From Schizochytrium sp. TIO01 (lineage: Eukaryota > Sar > Bigyra > Thraustochytrida > Thraustochytriidae), in the NCBI GenBank assembly GCA_004764695.1, contig SMSO01000031.1, positions 8,055,261 to 8,119,260 on the forward strand: a DNA stretch of 64,000 nt. Reading direction: 5' to 3'. This document shows positions 1-12,055 of this stretch, one piece after another (the first letter of the stretch is position 1; each line of letters starts with the position of its first letter). A program made the translations under genes and the position numbers. Under the pieces are notes generated by a model. It saw only the letters and a program-made list of their open reading frames with translations. It did not search any database and was not told where the DNA came from.

Positions 1-3000
1 TTGACCTATTCTATTTTCGTGAATTAGTAACTCATTTAAATGCCTGAAAGTTTCAGGTTTGTGCCTGGAACACGAACCTAACCTGCACACGGGTTACCAA
101 AATAAACATAGTGTTACTCTATGAATTTAAATTTAGTCTTTTCAACTGTGCGGATACTTTGTCGCATTTATAACCAAAGTTGAACGTCGAATGGGTTCAA
201 GAATGGTTCTAATTGTCAAAGGCGAATTGCATTGCATCATCATTCTATTCTTCTAGATTTCTCGGTTTCTTTTAAAGTCTGGAAATCAAACATGGCATAG
301 CAAGCACAAGAATACTTATTTAGATTAAAACCACGACATCCAGCCTAGCCTTCCAAGCAGTCAGGACAATACAAGATTCAATTTGGGACGCTGAGACTGG
401 GGATTACATTTCAACGTTTGGCTGCGGCCCAGGCACAATACAAACTGTGAGACCCATTTAATCGGACCATTCATCTATGTTTAAAATTGTGTGCGCACGC
501 TACGAAGTAGCGACAAATAAAAAAGTCGCGATCCAAGCAACATTCTTGTTTACCTCAGCAGACTATTGACGAGAAAAGGAGTACTTACCATCCATGAGTG
601 CTGGTTCATGGCAATGTCTACCATCCTGCACACTTACTCCATTTCTGCCTCAACGGCACGCGTTTTCGCGGACCCTTGCGAATGTCAAGCGAGTAAGCAG
701 CCAGAGTTGGCAAACATGCACCCTGCGAGCTTTTCCAATCTGATGATTTAATAATTCTCAAGAAATCATAATTTAGACACGTGCCCACGTAACCAAGCTA
801 GCCTTCTGCTATGAGCAAGCCCACATGCTGGTTTTGGTGCGCGTGCTCAAGCCCATGGCTAGCCCATTATGGAGATGATCATGGCTGTCGTGCACCAATG
901 CCAGCTGATCCATCGTCGCTCAGATGAAAGGAATATCACCCAATGAGACAAAGTCTCTTTGTGGTGTCTGCTATATTCAGTGCCACAGCCAGTACTTCCT
1001 AACTCCTAGATCGCTTTAGCCTGGCTCAAACGTCTTCAGGTTTGCAACCTGAATTTATCAAGTGCCTAAGGTCTGAACCACTATTTTGTTAAATTCTAGC
1101 GCGTTCGAACTCAGATCTCAACTCCACGCACTGTCTAAGCATCGAACGCGAAACATGCGTGCTTAAGACAACAAACAATCAACTCGAGATCAGGGGACCT
1201 ACTCGAGGACGGAGCCACAATTCTGCACACGCCATCTCCAGCTCAATCTATCCCAAACCGGACAAGAACTTCTTCTAAAGCGTGGCCGATGACACGAATG
1301 ACGTGCTTGATCTTTAAACTTGTACTCTGAGTACCCCATCCTCGAGAGTGCACTGCCGTCCCTTTGAGAGCCTATGTACCTGCCTATCTATTACATGAGA
1401 AATTGGGCTCACTCGAAACCTTCTTTGCACACTATTCTCAAACTAAGAGCGCCCTTTTATTATATATCAACATCGTGGCATGCTCGGAGGTTACACAAAT
1501 GAAAACGAGGCGTTCGGAAAACCGGCCGAGTCGTGCTCTTGAAATCTCGTCTCCAGATCGTAGAGAGCACGTACTTACCTTCCCGCTCTCGCTCACTCGC
1601 AGCTCGAAGTTCTTGCTGCGAGTTCTCCTGCTCGGTTCCAAAGTCAACAGCTCTTAAAGGCTTGCGCACCTTTGTTGGGCTTGGGCAACATCTCGAGTAC
1701 TTTATCAACGTTGGCTTGGACCTGAATACTTCATGGCGGACGGTAGCGCCGAGAGTGGCTTCAGCCGTCGTCAAATCGTCGATCGTCGTCAGTGATGATG
1801 GCGACGATGGTGGTGTACACGTACGTAACTGAGGTGGCGGAAACTATGTATTCGTCTACGAGAGTATACACGTCGATCAAGATCCCTCGCTCGCCACAGT
1901 TTGTTTAGCGCAGAAGCTTTACATCTTACGCAGTCTGTGCATACATACATACAGACAGACAGCACTACCATCCACGGACACGCATCTTGAAAGCGACCTC
2001 CAAACTGGACTTGGGCTTCGAGAGCGCCTCCTCAAGTCAAGTTGACAACTGATCGATGGCACGAGGCACCTGAACTTGACAGCTTGCCAAGCCGTCGCTA
2101 ATCTCTGCTCCGTTGGCCTTTCTTGCGCATTGATCTGAGATTATCATCGTGAACCATTCCTTAAGATCACTGTGCATCACAGCAAATGGAGCTTAACATA
2201 AACAAATGTGGTGTGGACCGCATTACAAGAACCGGCATTCTATTAAAAACCAGTTACCCACGCACCTGCGTACGAGTAGAGGTACGCTTGTCCAAAGAGC
2301 ACACGCAGTGAGTGAGTGAGTGAGTGAGTGCGTGGTGTCCTTTACGGAGTGGCCATTCGTGCCACCTCACTCAGTGTCAATGTCAAGAACTTGGACTCTG
2401 CTCTCGCTTTTGAAGGTACTTTTCGAGGGCTGTGTCAAAGAGATTGGAAAGAAGGCCGAGGAGGCGCCCGCGCTAGAGAAAACTCTACACACGCCTAGCG
2501 CCTCGACCTGAAGGGAATGAATGAATGAATGAAAACTTCCATCCATGAAAGTTTTGTTTTCCTTCTTTTTGAGTTCGATAAAAGAAATCTTAGCTCAAGT
2601 AACCTTAAGCGTCGAATTACATTTGAAAGTTACTTCACTAATATCAATATTAATGTTATTTAATAATTCTAATTTTTTTCAACATTCAAAAAAAAGAAAA
2701 AGTACATATACAGTTTATTTTCAACTTTTCATTTAAGAAGAAGAAGAAAAAAAGGAAGATTTTCAACAGAGACTGAAAGAAAGAAATACAAACATTTCAC
2801 TTAAAATAAAAATCAAAGTTTGGAAACACACATGTGTGAGTGGATAACTTCGCCTTCTTCAGGTTTTGCAGAAAAAAAGAAACCAATACCACCTTTTGAG
2901 ACCGCTATCAGCTGCGTATGTTCCAACCTCAGCGCGTGCGGTGCTTACAGATGAAGGGTCATATTGCAGAGCAATTTCTAGAGTCTGTGAAAGATGGACA

Positions 3001-4626
3001 ACGTTGCCACACTTTCTGTTGAGGTCCTACGATCTCTCCTTTGGAATGTATGAAGCACATGAAAAAACTTCAAGTTAGCTGATGGTCATTTGCCACGATC
3101 AGAGGTTGAAGACTATGTGTATATCACGATAAAGATTACCTATCGTTCTTGGGCAGATGTTTACTGCTTCAACAAATTTTGAAGAACTTGGATAATGTCA
3201 TTTCCCATCCTCTAGTGCAAAAGAAAACTTGCTACGTGTTGCTTGTAAGTACCAGCCAGGCTACTAACACATATAGTTTCTACACCAAGAATATGCTAAT
3301 TTTATATCTCAGACCCTGATTTATCACGACTATGGTGTAGTAGATACACAAATGTTTATTCAACAATTCTTTAAAGAAAGTTGTTGAGATTAATATAAGG
3401 AATAAACAAACTGAACAAGCATTTCCAATTAATCTTAAATATCAGGCGATTTACAAAATGCTCTATTTTATTTTAAAAAGCCCCTGCATGCGTAGACCGA
3501 GTTAGGATATCATTGTTCTTTAAGAATAATTACGTATGAAATGATCATTCATTTTCGACAACTAAGCTTCATATCACGATACTTGGATTAAATCGTCACA
3601 TATTTGCCTATTGGGGACCTAGGACACGCAATACATTCAAGAAAAGTAAGAAATTTTCCCTCCTAGCGAGGAGTCAAATGTATCGTCACGTTTTCGCCAG
3701 ACTTAAGAAACAACCGATATACTTACATCTCGGCCGAATGACAGTTTCTTTCTTTGTAAAGAACTCCGGAAAGGAATCGCGCTAGCCGAGCAGTATCTCC
3801 ATTGCATTTGCTATATACAAGTTCGCTCGCTAAGAGAAACAGTTGGGAAAACGTGATAAAGCACTCGCATTTCGGCTTCAAGCATTCTACATCTTGGATA
3901 GGGTTACTCCTTTTTCCAATTTTATTTGTAGCGCAAATTCGAGCTGGCCTTGGAATTGAAGAAAGTAAAATGTAAAAGAATTAGGGCCAAGCTCTCGTTG
4001 ACAATAGCATAATCCTAGCGATATTATTTCTATTAGCTAGTAGGGGCGCGGCCAAAGTTTTTATTCTTACCATGGTGGTGTTGTTTCTTACCATCTCTGA
4101 ATTATCGTTTTTACAGAAGTAAAAGAAAAAAACTTGGGGCAGCCTCATTCGAGAGTAGTTCGGGTGACCTTCCTCGTTTACTTCTTTGGAAGGACTTCGC
4201 CTTTCTAAAAAGACTCCTTCGATTGAAAGTAAAAAAGCAAAATGACTCTCTACTTCCATAGTTCCATAGTAGTGGTTACTGAAAGGTCTCTTCTTCTTTG
4301 AAATTTTTGTTCCACGAGTATCCTACTACCGTTCGTCGTGCACCCGGAAAAGCGTGAGCGTCCTGCACGATTCTGAACGTATGAGGAGACGGAGTTGACA
4401 TCAATTCATGGAATACGAGAGATGGGTACCAACCACCCACCAAACTCTCGTTTCGTCCACATTTTATTTATTTTATATAACTTTGTGTGAATGTGTGTAT
4501 GCCGCGTGGCGCTCGTAAATAGTTCGAAAGTTTCTCTAATCTCATTGCTTCTGCATCCCTAGCTATCGCAAACCTGTTTCCGTTAAAAACCTCGCAAGCA
4601 TATTATTACGATGGTGCTCATTTGCT
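1..4626. other. Gene-poor stretch with microsatellites
   Basis: There is no ORF longer than about 104 codons, and none matches a family I recognise. (GAGT)n lies at 2306-2330 and (GAAT)n at 2514-2532. On the minus strand three strong GTAAGT donors end short ATG-initiated frames: 624-589 (12 codons), 3807-3727 (27 codons) and a frame ending at about 1576. These could be exons of spliced transcripts, but I could not chain them to convincing acceptors. An 8-bp inverted repeat with a 3-nt loop at about 1036-1054 is the only hairpin I noticed. Otherwise I see nothing here. Confidence 0.5.
2306..2330. repeat. (GAGT)n microsatellite
   Basis: About six perfect copies of a 4-bp unit. Similar tetranucleotide tracts recur throughout the intergenic DNA of the window. 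Confidence 0.9.
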
Positions 4627-4929
4627 TCACATGGAAGAGCCACCGTGACAAAGGTGAAGGTCTTGTTCGCCAACTCTTTTTAAACGTGGGGCGGGTGCTT
4701 CATCTGAGTTTTCTTTTGAACCAGTCTCAGCGATAACGATACTTTTTGTTCTTCTTGTGAATTTCTTCTCAGAGCTCGCTCATAGCTTGCCATTCTTGGC
4801 GGTGTTACGTACCTTACTTACCTCAACACTTGAAAAACAGATTACGAAGACCACCGCAATGGTACAAGCATCAAGACTCGGAGGCGATGGAATTCGGAGG
4901 ATCTTACTTTTAACCACAAATTCTCGCAT
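4627..4929 (-). CDS. Candidate two-exon small membrane protein (unrecognised)
   Basis: On the minus strand an ATG at 4929 opens a 36-codon frame that ends, in phase 0, exactly at a consensus GTAAGT donor (intron start 4821). The exon ends in a hydrophobic stretch (TIAVVFVICFSS) that could be a signal anchor. A phase-0 acceptor (CTCTGAG) at 4768 would join it to a 46-codon hydrophilic exon, 4767-4627, closing at TGA. The intron would be only 54 nt, much shorter than the 312-nt CEP20 intron in this window. Codons in both parts are rich in the RNY pattern. I recognise no family. Short frames ending at donors also arise by chance, so this is a hypothesis. Confidence 0.22.
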
Positions 4930-5377
4930 TACTACTCAATAGCATGAATTCGCATTTCTTTCAAAATGAGCTTCAGCAAGCATTTCCTTTTCTTGGAATG
5001 GACATTCAGAGATCAGTCTCATTCTTTCATTATTTACCTAGCTGGCTATCTATGCTCTCACTAGTCAGAGATAATAAGGAGATAATAAGAAGTTAAAACC
5101 TTTTAGTAACTTGGGTAAAAACTCACTTAGGCCAAAATAACCACTCATAACTCGACAGCAGTATTAGTAGTATGTGTGTTCTTTAGTAACTAGGTATAGG
5201 CACCGACTAATAGTTCCTACATCGCATGTTCCTCTTCACATGTGTTGGTAACTTCACTTGAACAAGAACAAGCAACTAAGTAGGGATGACGTTTGCAGCA
5301 TCATGGCAAAGATCTTCTCACTCGCTAAACTCAGCTAAAAGCTCGGCTGATGCTGGCATCAGATAAACCACTAGTCT

Positions 5378-5378
<1 letters not shown>

Positions 5379-5419
<41 letters not shown>
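5379..5419. repeat. (CCAG)n microsatellite
   Basis: About ten tandem CCAG/GCCA units. Shorter versions of the same unit occur near 12113 and 17282. Confidence 0.9.
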
Positions 5420-8400
5420 TTTAGTACAGTCGCCACAGAGCTCTTTCTTACCAGAGGCATCTGCGCCACGTTGAAACCGTTTCCCCATAACCGAGCTCAG
5501 CTTTTATAAAAGACGACATTACGGCCACGCCCCTTTTACTTGTTAAGGGGTTTCATTTATTTCGTTTGCCTTCAAGTTTCATTTATTCAAAAGCTAGTGC
5601 AGCGCAACGCTTTATCCAGGTACTACAAATTCTACAAACTACAATGTAACCTATCGCTGTAGCTTCGAGTAGACTCAATCGAGCGTAAGCAAGATCAATC
5701 AGATCATAATGGGATGTGCGATGGATAAATAGCCATGCGAACTCATGGTGGTCGCATAAATGCTATGAATCACCAAGGGAGCCTTCGAATTGGACGCTAT
5801 TCTTTGTGAAACAGTGCTTGGAGGCGGATGATGTAAGGTAATGTATGATGAAGAAGGCGCCCTTCAATCTCTAGCAGTAGTTTTGACTGACAGCATGGTA
5901 TTTTGACATGCGTAACAGGAATAAGTCAGCATCGTCAACTTAGTGTGCCTCCATTCCTCAGGACTTTAGAAACGAATACGCATCCAGAATTATTTCAAGA
6001 TAGACTTGGGCATCAGGATATCATCTCTGAGTCGCATATGGTGTAGGTAATTAATTAATCCATCAGTATACACTTAGGTATCAAGCACTTGAGCTTTTCT
6101 ATATACGAATTGTTGCGAAAACTGTCATGAGCGAGTCCATGGGATTGTCTGACCTATCCATAGCATTTGGTCAAAATACTCAGTCAATTTCTTATTTGAT
6201 TTTGTAGCGATAGCTTTTACATTCTTCGAAATAACCAGGAGCGCTGCTGTCCGAAAGCAATCTCGGATCATCGGTCGAATGGCCGCAGCAAGTGTGAAGA
6301 GGCTTTCTTCTCTTTTCTTTTCTTTCTTATAAATAAATACTATTATGATATCATAATCAAAAATTCTTTACTCTCGATCATAGATGAAAACAAGACAATA
6401 AATTGTTTAGAAAGAAACCATAATCTCAGGTGTATGTATGCCTTGGATTCCTTGGGGATTTAAGGAGGCAGAGGTTTGGGGTTCAACTGTTTCCGAAACA
6501 TATCCATTTTTAATAATTGAATTGTTGACTTGATTCTGCTAGACAACTAACGTGGTGGATATGTGAGAATTCAACGGCACTCCAGTTTTCAAGTTTAAAC
6601 AACAGCTCATACAGTCACGGTGGGCAGGGCCGGCCGTTCGACTATCCACCTAAATAATCTCGGAGAAGTCGACAACCGCGCTGGAGGTTATTTTTTAATT
6701 CGATGTCGTTATCGCCATTTCTCCTGCTCTGCGGCCTACATTTATGACGCAGCTCTGAGTAGATTATCGCTTTGACTAATTTTCTCATTCATTGCAGATG
6801 TAATCCACAAGGAAAAATCGAATGTCTGCTCTGCTATGAAACTCTCCAAAGAATAATTCTCTATAATTGTATTGCCAACCAGATGCTTCAGCTAAGCATC
6901 GTCCAACTGAATCCATCAGCAGATAACCCGAAGCTTGCAATCACTTGGATTTCAACATCGTTGATATTCCCAGCTGACCTATGCTCGGCTGCGACAAATA
7001 ACAATGGCTGGCCGACTGGCTGGCTGCTCTATTATTAGATCTTCGAGTGATGCAAAGCTCGACTCGGTGGCATGGAGTCCTGGGCAAGTTGCGTGTCTTC
7101 GTCACCTCGATTTATCGATCACGGCCATTGTCGGAATCAGCGAGCAAGCGAGCCATGCGTTGAGCGCGAAACCAGCGACGATGAGAAATTGGCAAGGATG
7201 ACGAATGTACCTATATATTGTACGAAATGGAGTGAGCTTGCCATGCAAGATCACTACTAGTGAGCGCAGTAGCGGCATGCTAGTGTTGACTGGATCAAAG
7301 CGTATCGTGTTCGACGCAGAGAACAAGGCGGAAAGGCCAGCTTCGATTTTGCAAGATTGATTGAAAACTCCAAGAGCTCCAGCGTTTACCCCCAGACCAC
7401 CCCATTCCATTGCGTGACAATGACAACAGGAGTGGCCAAGGGTGGCCAACTTGGTGATCCAACTGCAATGGGTCTCCGGGAGCAAGGAGCTTTGCAAGCC
7501 AATGATGAAAACAAAAAAACAGCACTCCACCTTTCTTTTAGCTCACCTTCTATGCATGTCTAGCTGTAGCACTAGTGGTGCATTGCATTGCACTGCCAAT
7601 CACAAAACTCAAGATAACAAAAACAAACAGTTACCAAACTCACTTCGAAGTTTGAATCATCATATAGCAGAAAGAGAATTTGGATCAGAAGATGCAGACC
7701 TCGACTCGGAAAAGGCACATAACAAAGTCTTCGAAATGACTTTATCGACCGATGAGTTTAACAATGGCAATCACTGCAAATATTCTGATAACCACAAGCA
7801 GACTAGACTTGACTATTAAAAGGTGCAGCAGGAACCGCCTGACCCGATCAAAAGGCAACCTCCCATCAAAATGATGATGTACGCAACACCAAATCGCACA
7901 GCTCAATGGAAACAGGCTGCTTTTCCTCAACTCTGTCAACTACTTCACCTCAAAATCACGACAGACTATGCCACCACATGTCATAAAAGCTTAGTACAAC
8001 AAGAAAAGTCGTAATTTTCTGTTCTTCATAAAAACTTATTTTTAAAACATATATTAAATTTAAATTTAAAACATCTTTTTAAAGTGGAAGAAAAGGAGAA
8101 AAATCAAGAAACTGACTAAACATGTTTATGATTTTAAAAAAAGAGAGAGCGAAAGAAGTATGGTAGATTAGATCTGCCTCATGTCTGGTTTCAATTAGTG
8201 GCCCTCTATTGTTAATTGTAGCAGGTGCCCTTTTAAACTTTTAAAAGCTACTCAATGGGCGTCGGCAGGTGTGGCGGCATCCGTGTCACGTGTGGAGGAC
8301 GGCACAGCGTACTTAGGTACGTCTTTGCTGCTTTACATACATAGATACAGAAAGATACATACACACGAAGCCGATCATGAAATGCAGATAGCTAGGGAGA

Positions 8401-8518
8401 TCAATTATCCTGGACAGCCTGGGGACTTTGTTCGGTGCCTCAGGCTCTCGCGATAATCGAATCACGAGGCAGAGTTTATGTAGCAAGTATTCATAAATTG
8501 ACACAGTCAATTCTTTTA

Positions 8519-8570
8519 GTTGTTTGTTTGTTTATTTGTTTGTTTGTTTGTTTGTTTGTTTGTTTGTATT
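8519..8570. repeat. (GTTT)n microsatellite
   Basis: Roughly twelve GTTT units with one ATTT variant. Confidence 0.9.
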
Positions 8571-9260
8571 TTTGTTTACCTGTAACCCAGGCTCCGCCGG
8601 AATGTCTGTGCGTCGTTCAAAAGGACAAAAAAAACTTTCTGTTTCTTCGCTGATTGCTACTGAAAACTATAATAATGATAATTACGCAGTTCTTATTTAC
8701 CTCCAATAATTTAAACCTAATTAGTGTTCAAAGGTTTCCTTTAGGGTAGAAAGGGGTTTTTCTAGGTGGTACAATATGTGTTAGCTTGTAATAATATATA
8801 TATTATTCTTTTATTCATTATAGAATCAGAAACAATGTTTTAGCCTGAAAAAAAAATCAAGTAAGGAAGGAACTTGAGTCCATGTGTAGTTCTGTTTCAA
8901 TACAATCACAGGTGCCAGAGTCTGCTTGCTTAGAGGTTATGCGCATGCCGGAGTCATGATCATTTGTCGCATAAACGAGTCACTTGACGGAGGTGCAGTG
9001 ACACTAGCACAGAGCCACTGAGCCAAAGGTAGGGTAGCAAGAGGAGGAGCAGAATAAGTGGCTTCACATTCATCTCGCCTCACAGCTGTGGTCTCGAGAA
9101 GAAGCAGGAAGTCAATTTGGTCCGTCGTGTCCCTGAGTTTAATATAGACTCTTCGATGGGAACCCGCATTAACATTCCCACAGTGGCCTCTTTCAGAGGC
9201 GTCCTCGCGCACTCTTCGCCTTTTATTAGCAGATGAGTCTTTCCATCGCTGTGGAGGAAA

Positions 9261-9261
<1 letters not shown>

Positions 9262-9300
<39 letters not shown>
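9262..9300. repeat. (GAAA)n microsatellite
   Basis: Nine or more perfect GAAA units followed directly by a (GA)n run. Confidence 0.9.
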
Positions 9301-9309
<9 letters not shown>

Positions 9310-9770
9310 CGCTTCACCCTCCGCTTCTAATTGCATTTAAGAATAATTGTTTTTCTGAATGGAGTGCCTAAGGAGTGCCAGGCGCCTTGGATGATGACTC
9401 TGGAGACACAGAGGTATGTGACCACATCGTGGCTTTTTCAAGAAACCCCAAACACATTTAGGTGTGATATAGATGACTGACCAGCTACTTTGTACTCGAG
9501 TGAAGACCATTATCGCAATAGGCAACCTTGGCAAGTATCATGCTAGTGCAGCAACAGCAGAATATATGTAATCCATGTACCATGTTAGAGTTGAAATATC
9601 ATCATCTATTGAAACTTGACAAACATCGCATCGTAAGTGACCTCAAACAAACAGCTTGCTGTCGCACCAGTAGGTTTCTTCAAGTCACCAAGGGTTTGGA
9701 CGGGTGGACATTTCTAGCTCCCTCGACGAATATTTTATTTACGTTGCTACGGATATCTAGCCTACCTCAG

Positions 9771-10332
9771 TTGCGCATAATTTCACTTTGCTCAAGGTGA
9801 AAGTTGATACCAAGGGGAAGGTGCACTGTAGGCATCATAATCCTCAATTGGACATTCATCTCGACCTGGCCTCAGTGACGCCTTTTGCTGAGCGCCTGTC
9901 CTTGCAAACATTCCGAAGGTAACACACGTATGTGAAAATACAAGTATTAAACCCTACTTGGAATCGTTGCTTTTCAATGCAAAGGCATTTTCTAAGGAAC
10001 ACGGTGACGTACAGAACCGTTTTGGTCCCGTACCAAAACACCAGGCGAGAAAACAATTTTGTTCTTTGGTTGCTAACCTACGTACAAGTGCTTGGACCTG
10101 CATCTTTGATTGGTGTAATGAAGAAGAATAGAGAGGGCAAGTTCCGAGTTGCCTGCATTCGCCAAATCCTACTGGAGAACTGACTCAAGCTTCATTCCTG
10201 GAGACCGAAGTTGATTGACTTTGCTACGTTCTTACAGATGAAACTATGGATTATGACGTTGTTTCCGCGTTTATGTTCGTCATCATTAGTGCCGTTCTTC
10301 TCTGGCTTTATGTCCACCTTAGGGATCGCTAA
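9771..10332 (+). CDS. 3' part of a spliced gene for a C-terminal membrane protein (partial)
   Basis: Three exons chain with matching phases. Exon 9771-9918 follows a pyrimidine-CTCAG acceptor and ends at AAG|GTAACA. Exon 9997-10112 follows TTTCTAAG and ends at G|GTGTAATG. Exon 10238-10332 follows CGTTCTTACAG and ends at TAA. The introns are 78 and 125 nt. The joined frame has strong RNY codons and encodes a soluble part (KVKVDTKGKVHCRHH..., DIHLDLASVTPFAERL) followed by two hydrophobic segments (FVLWLLTYVQVL and VVSAFMFVIISAVLLWLYV). A poly(A) signal AATAAA lies at 10416-10421, 84 nt after the stop. Upstream exons were not resolved. The arrangement loosely recalls transition-zone TMEM231-like proteins (a tyrosine/proline segment before the last TM), but I would not assign it to a family. 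Confidence 0.45.
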
Positions 10333-11638
10333 AAAAAAGATGCCTAAGTACCTGTTCTTTCTGTTCTTCAGGCCTATTCCCTATGCTATCATTATTTTAA
10401 AAAATATGTTTTTTTAATAAAAAAGTTTTCAAACATTTCATTTTCTTTGAGGTGGTTAACTAACTACTAAATACCACTAAAAAGAAAGAGCTTCTTGAAG
10501 AGAACGATGATTAACGGATATCCATTTCGAGTTGGTCCATTCGCAACCACAGTGGCTGTCAATTATCCTCTATTTGGCTTTGGTCGCAAGTTCGGCAGGC
10601 CGGCCACTGCCTCTGTCTCTTGCTCGACCGTTTCTTGCAGCAGCTTAAGTTCGTCAACAGCTGGAGGCTCAAAGCCTACAGCTGCCGACTGCTTGCTAGC
10701 TTTGGTGTCATTGACTCGCTCGTCCGACTCCTCGCTGAGATCACGCTATCACTTCCTAAGTTACCTTCTAATGTTCAAGTCTATTTTTGCCGTTCTCCTG
10801 TTCCCAGCTCATCGCTCGCTACCGTGTAAAACCCAAGTTCTCTTGAAACATGTCATTCGTACTTCTCGCACGTTTGGTCTTTTTGCACCTCGGGCTGGCT
10901 GACAGGCAGGGAATTCGCAAAGTCTGTCGAGCAAAGTACAGCAAGTAATGGAGCTGGCAGAGGCGAGGCGAGCTTGGAGACTAGGGTTGCGAATGGGAGT
11001 GATTTGTCGATAAATGGAGAAACTAGGATTAACAGGGAATCATTGGGGCCATGGGAAAGTTATGAAGGGGTTCATGAGGACAAACAGTTAGGTAGCAACA
11101 ATCCGCAAGAGATCAATTTGACACTAAGCTGAAGATCAACTGGAGCTCTTGGCGTTGCACGAACCATGGAAATGCTTCGTTTGAGCGAGAAGCAGTGCTG
11201 CATAACAGCGAAGGTGACAAAGAAATCAACTATCTGAAGATCATAAAATCAACTTTTTAAGTTCAGTTTCCTTCTTCCCAAAAGTATTTAAAAAAGAAGG
11301 ATTTCTTTCTTCTTCTTTCTTTTCATTCTTTTTGGAAAGCAGGAAACTACCGAGTAGAGTACTAGCAGAAAGAGGCCATTAAGGGACATAGATACAACAA
11401 GATGTGGCACCGCCATCAAAACTATAGGAGTGTGAGCGTATTGCTTCTATCACCTGCGTTCCTTCCTGGCCATGTCTGGCGATAAGTAAACAAGTGAGGA
11501 AGCATGCAGGACCCTCCTGTATTTTATCTTCTTGCAGCCATTTCCTTTTTCTCTTCTCTTCTTCCCAAACTTCCTTTTCATGTAGGGAGAAGAAGAAAAA
11601 AGAAAAATTAAAAAAAGCTTTCAAAGCAAGTGCGAGAA
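10333..11638. other. Intergenic stretch
   Basis: A frame from ATG 10507 to 10902 (131 codons, Ser-rich middle, hydrophobic centre) is open but matches nothing I know, and its codon pattern is weak. A pyrimidine/purine-rich stretch lies at 11274-11335. No other signal was seen. Confidence 0.4.
10416..10421 (+). promoter_or_regulatory. Poly(A) signal AATAAA
   Basis: Canonical hexamer in a T/A-rich run, 84 nt downstream of the stop at 10332. Confidence 0.5.
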
Positions 11639-12055
11639 ATGGCCAAAAGGCAAACCCAGGTTGACCGTCTGCAAAACCTCTTGCACAGCTTGCCAAGGTC
11701 TGTGAAGGCCCGACGAGGGTCGGGCTCAAGTCGTCTGGTCCGCTTGCTATCGTTATCACACGCACAATCGCAACCAGGACCAGCAAGCAAGGGCACCCGT
11801 GCCAGCTGTAGCGCCGCTGCCGAGCAAACGAGAAATAGTTGCATTGAGCAGAACAGGAGGTTTGCTACTTGTGCAAAAAGAACTACTACTGCTACCACAA
11901 CAGCGGCTTCATCATTGCTGCACAAGACCAAAGTTGTGCAACAGCACGTGCCCATTCGAATAGAGCAGCCGGCCTTGCGACCGCTCGCTTCTTCAGCCAG
12001 CCCGCAACGCCCAAGGCCGTGGTCCTTCCCTTGCGCTAGCTACAGCGCTCGATAA
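11639..12055 (+). CDS. Hypothetical basic Ser/Ala/Thr-rich ORF
   Basis: ATG 11639 opens 138 codons of a basic protein with low-complexity Ser, Thr and Ala stretches and no recognisable domain. Both antisense frames across the same DNA are also open (11379-11786 and 11608-11955), which is expected in GC-rich low-complexity sequence and weakens the case. No introns, TATA box or poly(A) signal could be tied to it. The N-terminal part (MAKRQTQVDRLQNLLHSLP) could form a basic amphipathic helix. I do not recognise it. Confidence 0.22.
   Translation: MAKRQTQVDRLQNLLHSLPRSVKARRGSGSSRLVRLLSLSHAQSQPGPASKGTRASCSAAAEQTRNSCIEQNRRFATCAKRTTTATTTAASSLLHKTKVVQQHVPIRIEQPALRPLASSASPQRPRPWSFPCASYSAR

Larger units (their letters stand above)
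4930..9770. other. Gene-poor stretch with microsatellites
   Basis: No convincing ORF. Opposed 125- and 142-codon frames overlap at 7102-7819 but have no recognisable domain. Simple repeats are (CCAG)n at 5379-5419, (GTTT)n at 8519-8570 and (GAAA)n at 9262-9300. A 31-codon frame from ATG 9540 ends in phase 0 at GTAAGT (9633) and could be an upstream exon of the gene ending at 10332. Its phase does not fit exon 9771-9918 directly, so at least one more exon would be needed. Confidence 0.5.

Noticed and set aside
1036-1054. Short perfect inverted repeat (TTCAGGTT / AACCTGAA)
   Set aside because: An 8-bp arm without a T run or gene context. Expected by chance in 64 kb.
6600-6660. GTTCGA element resembling a tRNA B box (also seen at about 1090 and 23190)
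   Set aside because: No T-arm stem, A box or acceptor pairing could be built around any of them.
7102-7819. Overlapping 142- and 125-codon ORFs
   Set aside because: No domain, weak codon pattern, and mutually antisense.
8937-9317. 126-codon minus-strand ORF with poly-Phe/Ser/Leu start
   Set aside because: The N-terminal half is the (GAAA)n microsatellite read in reverse.
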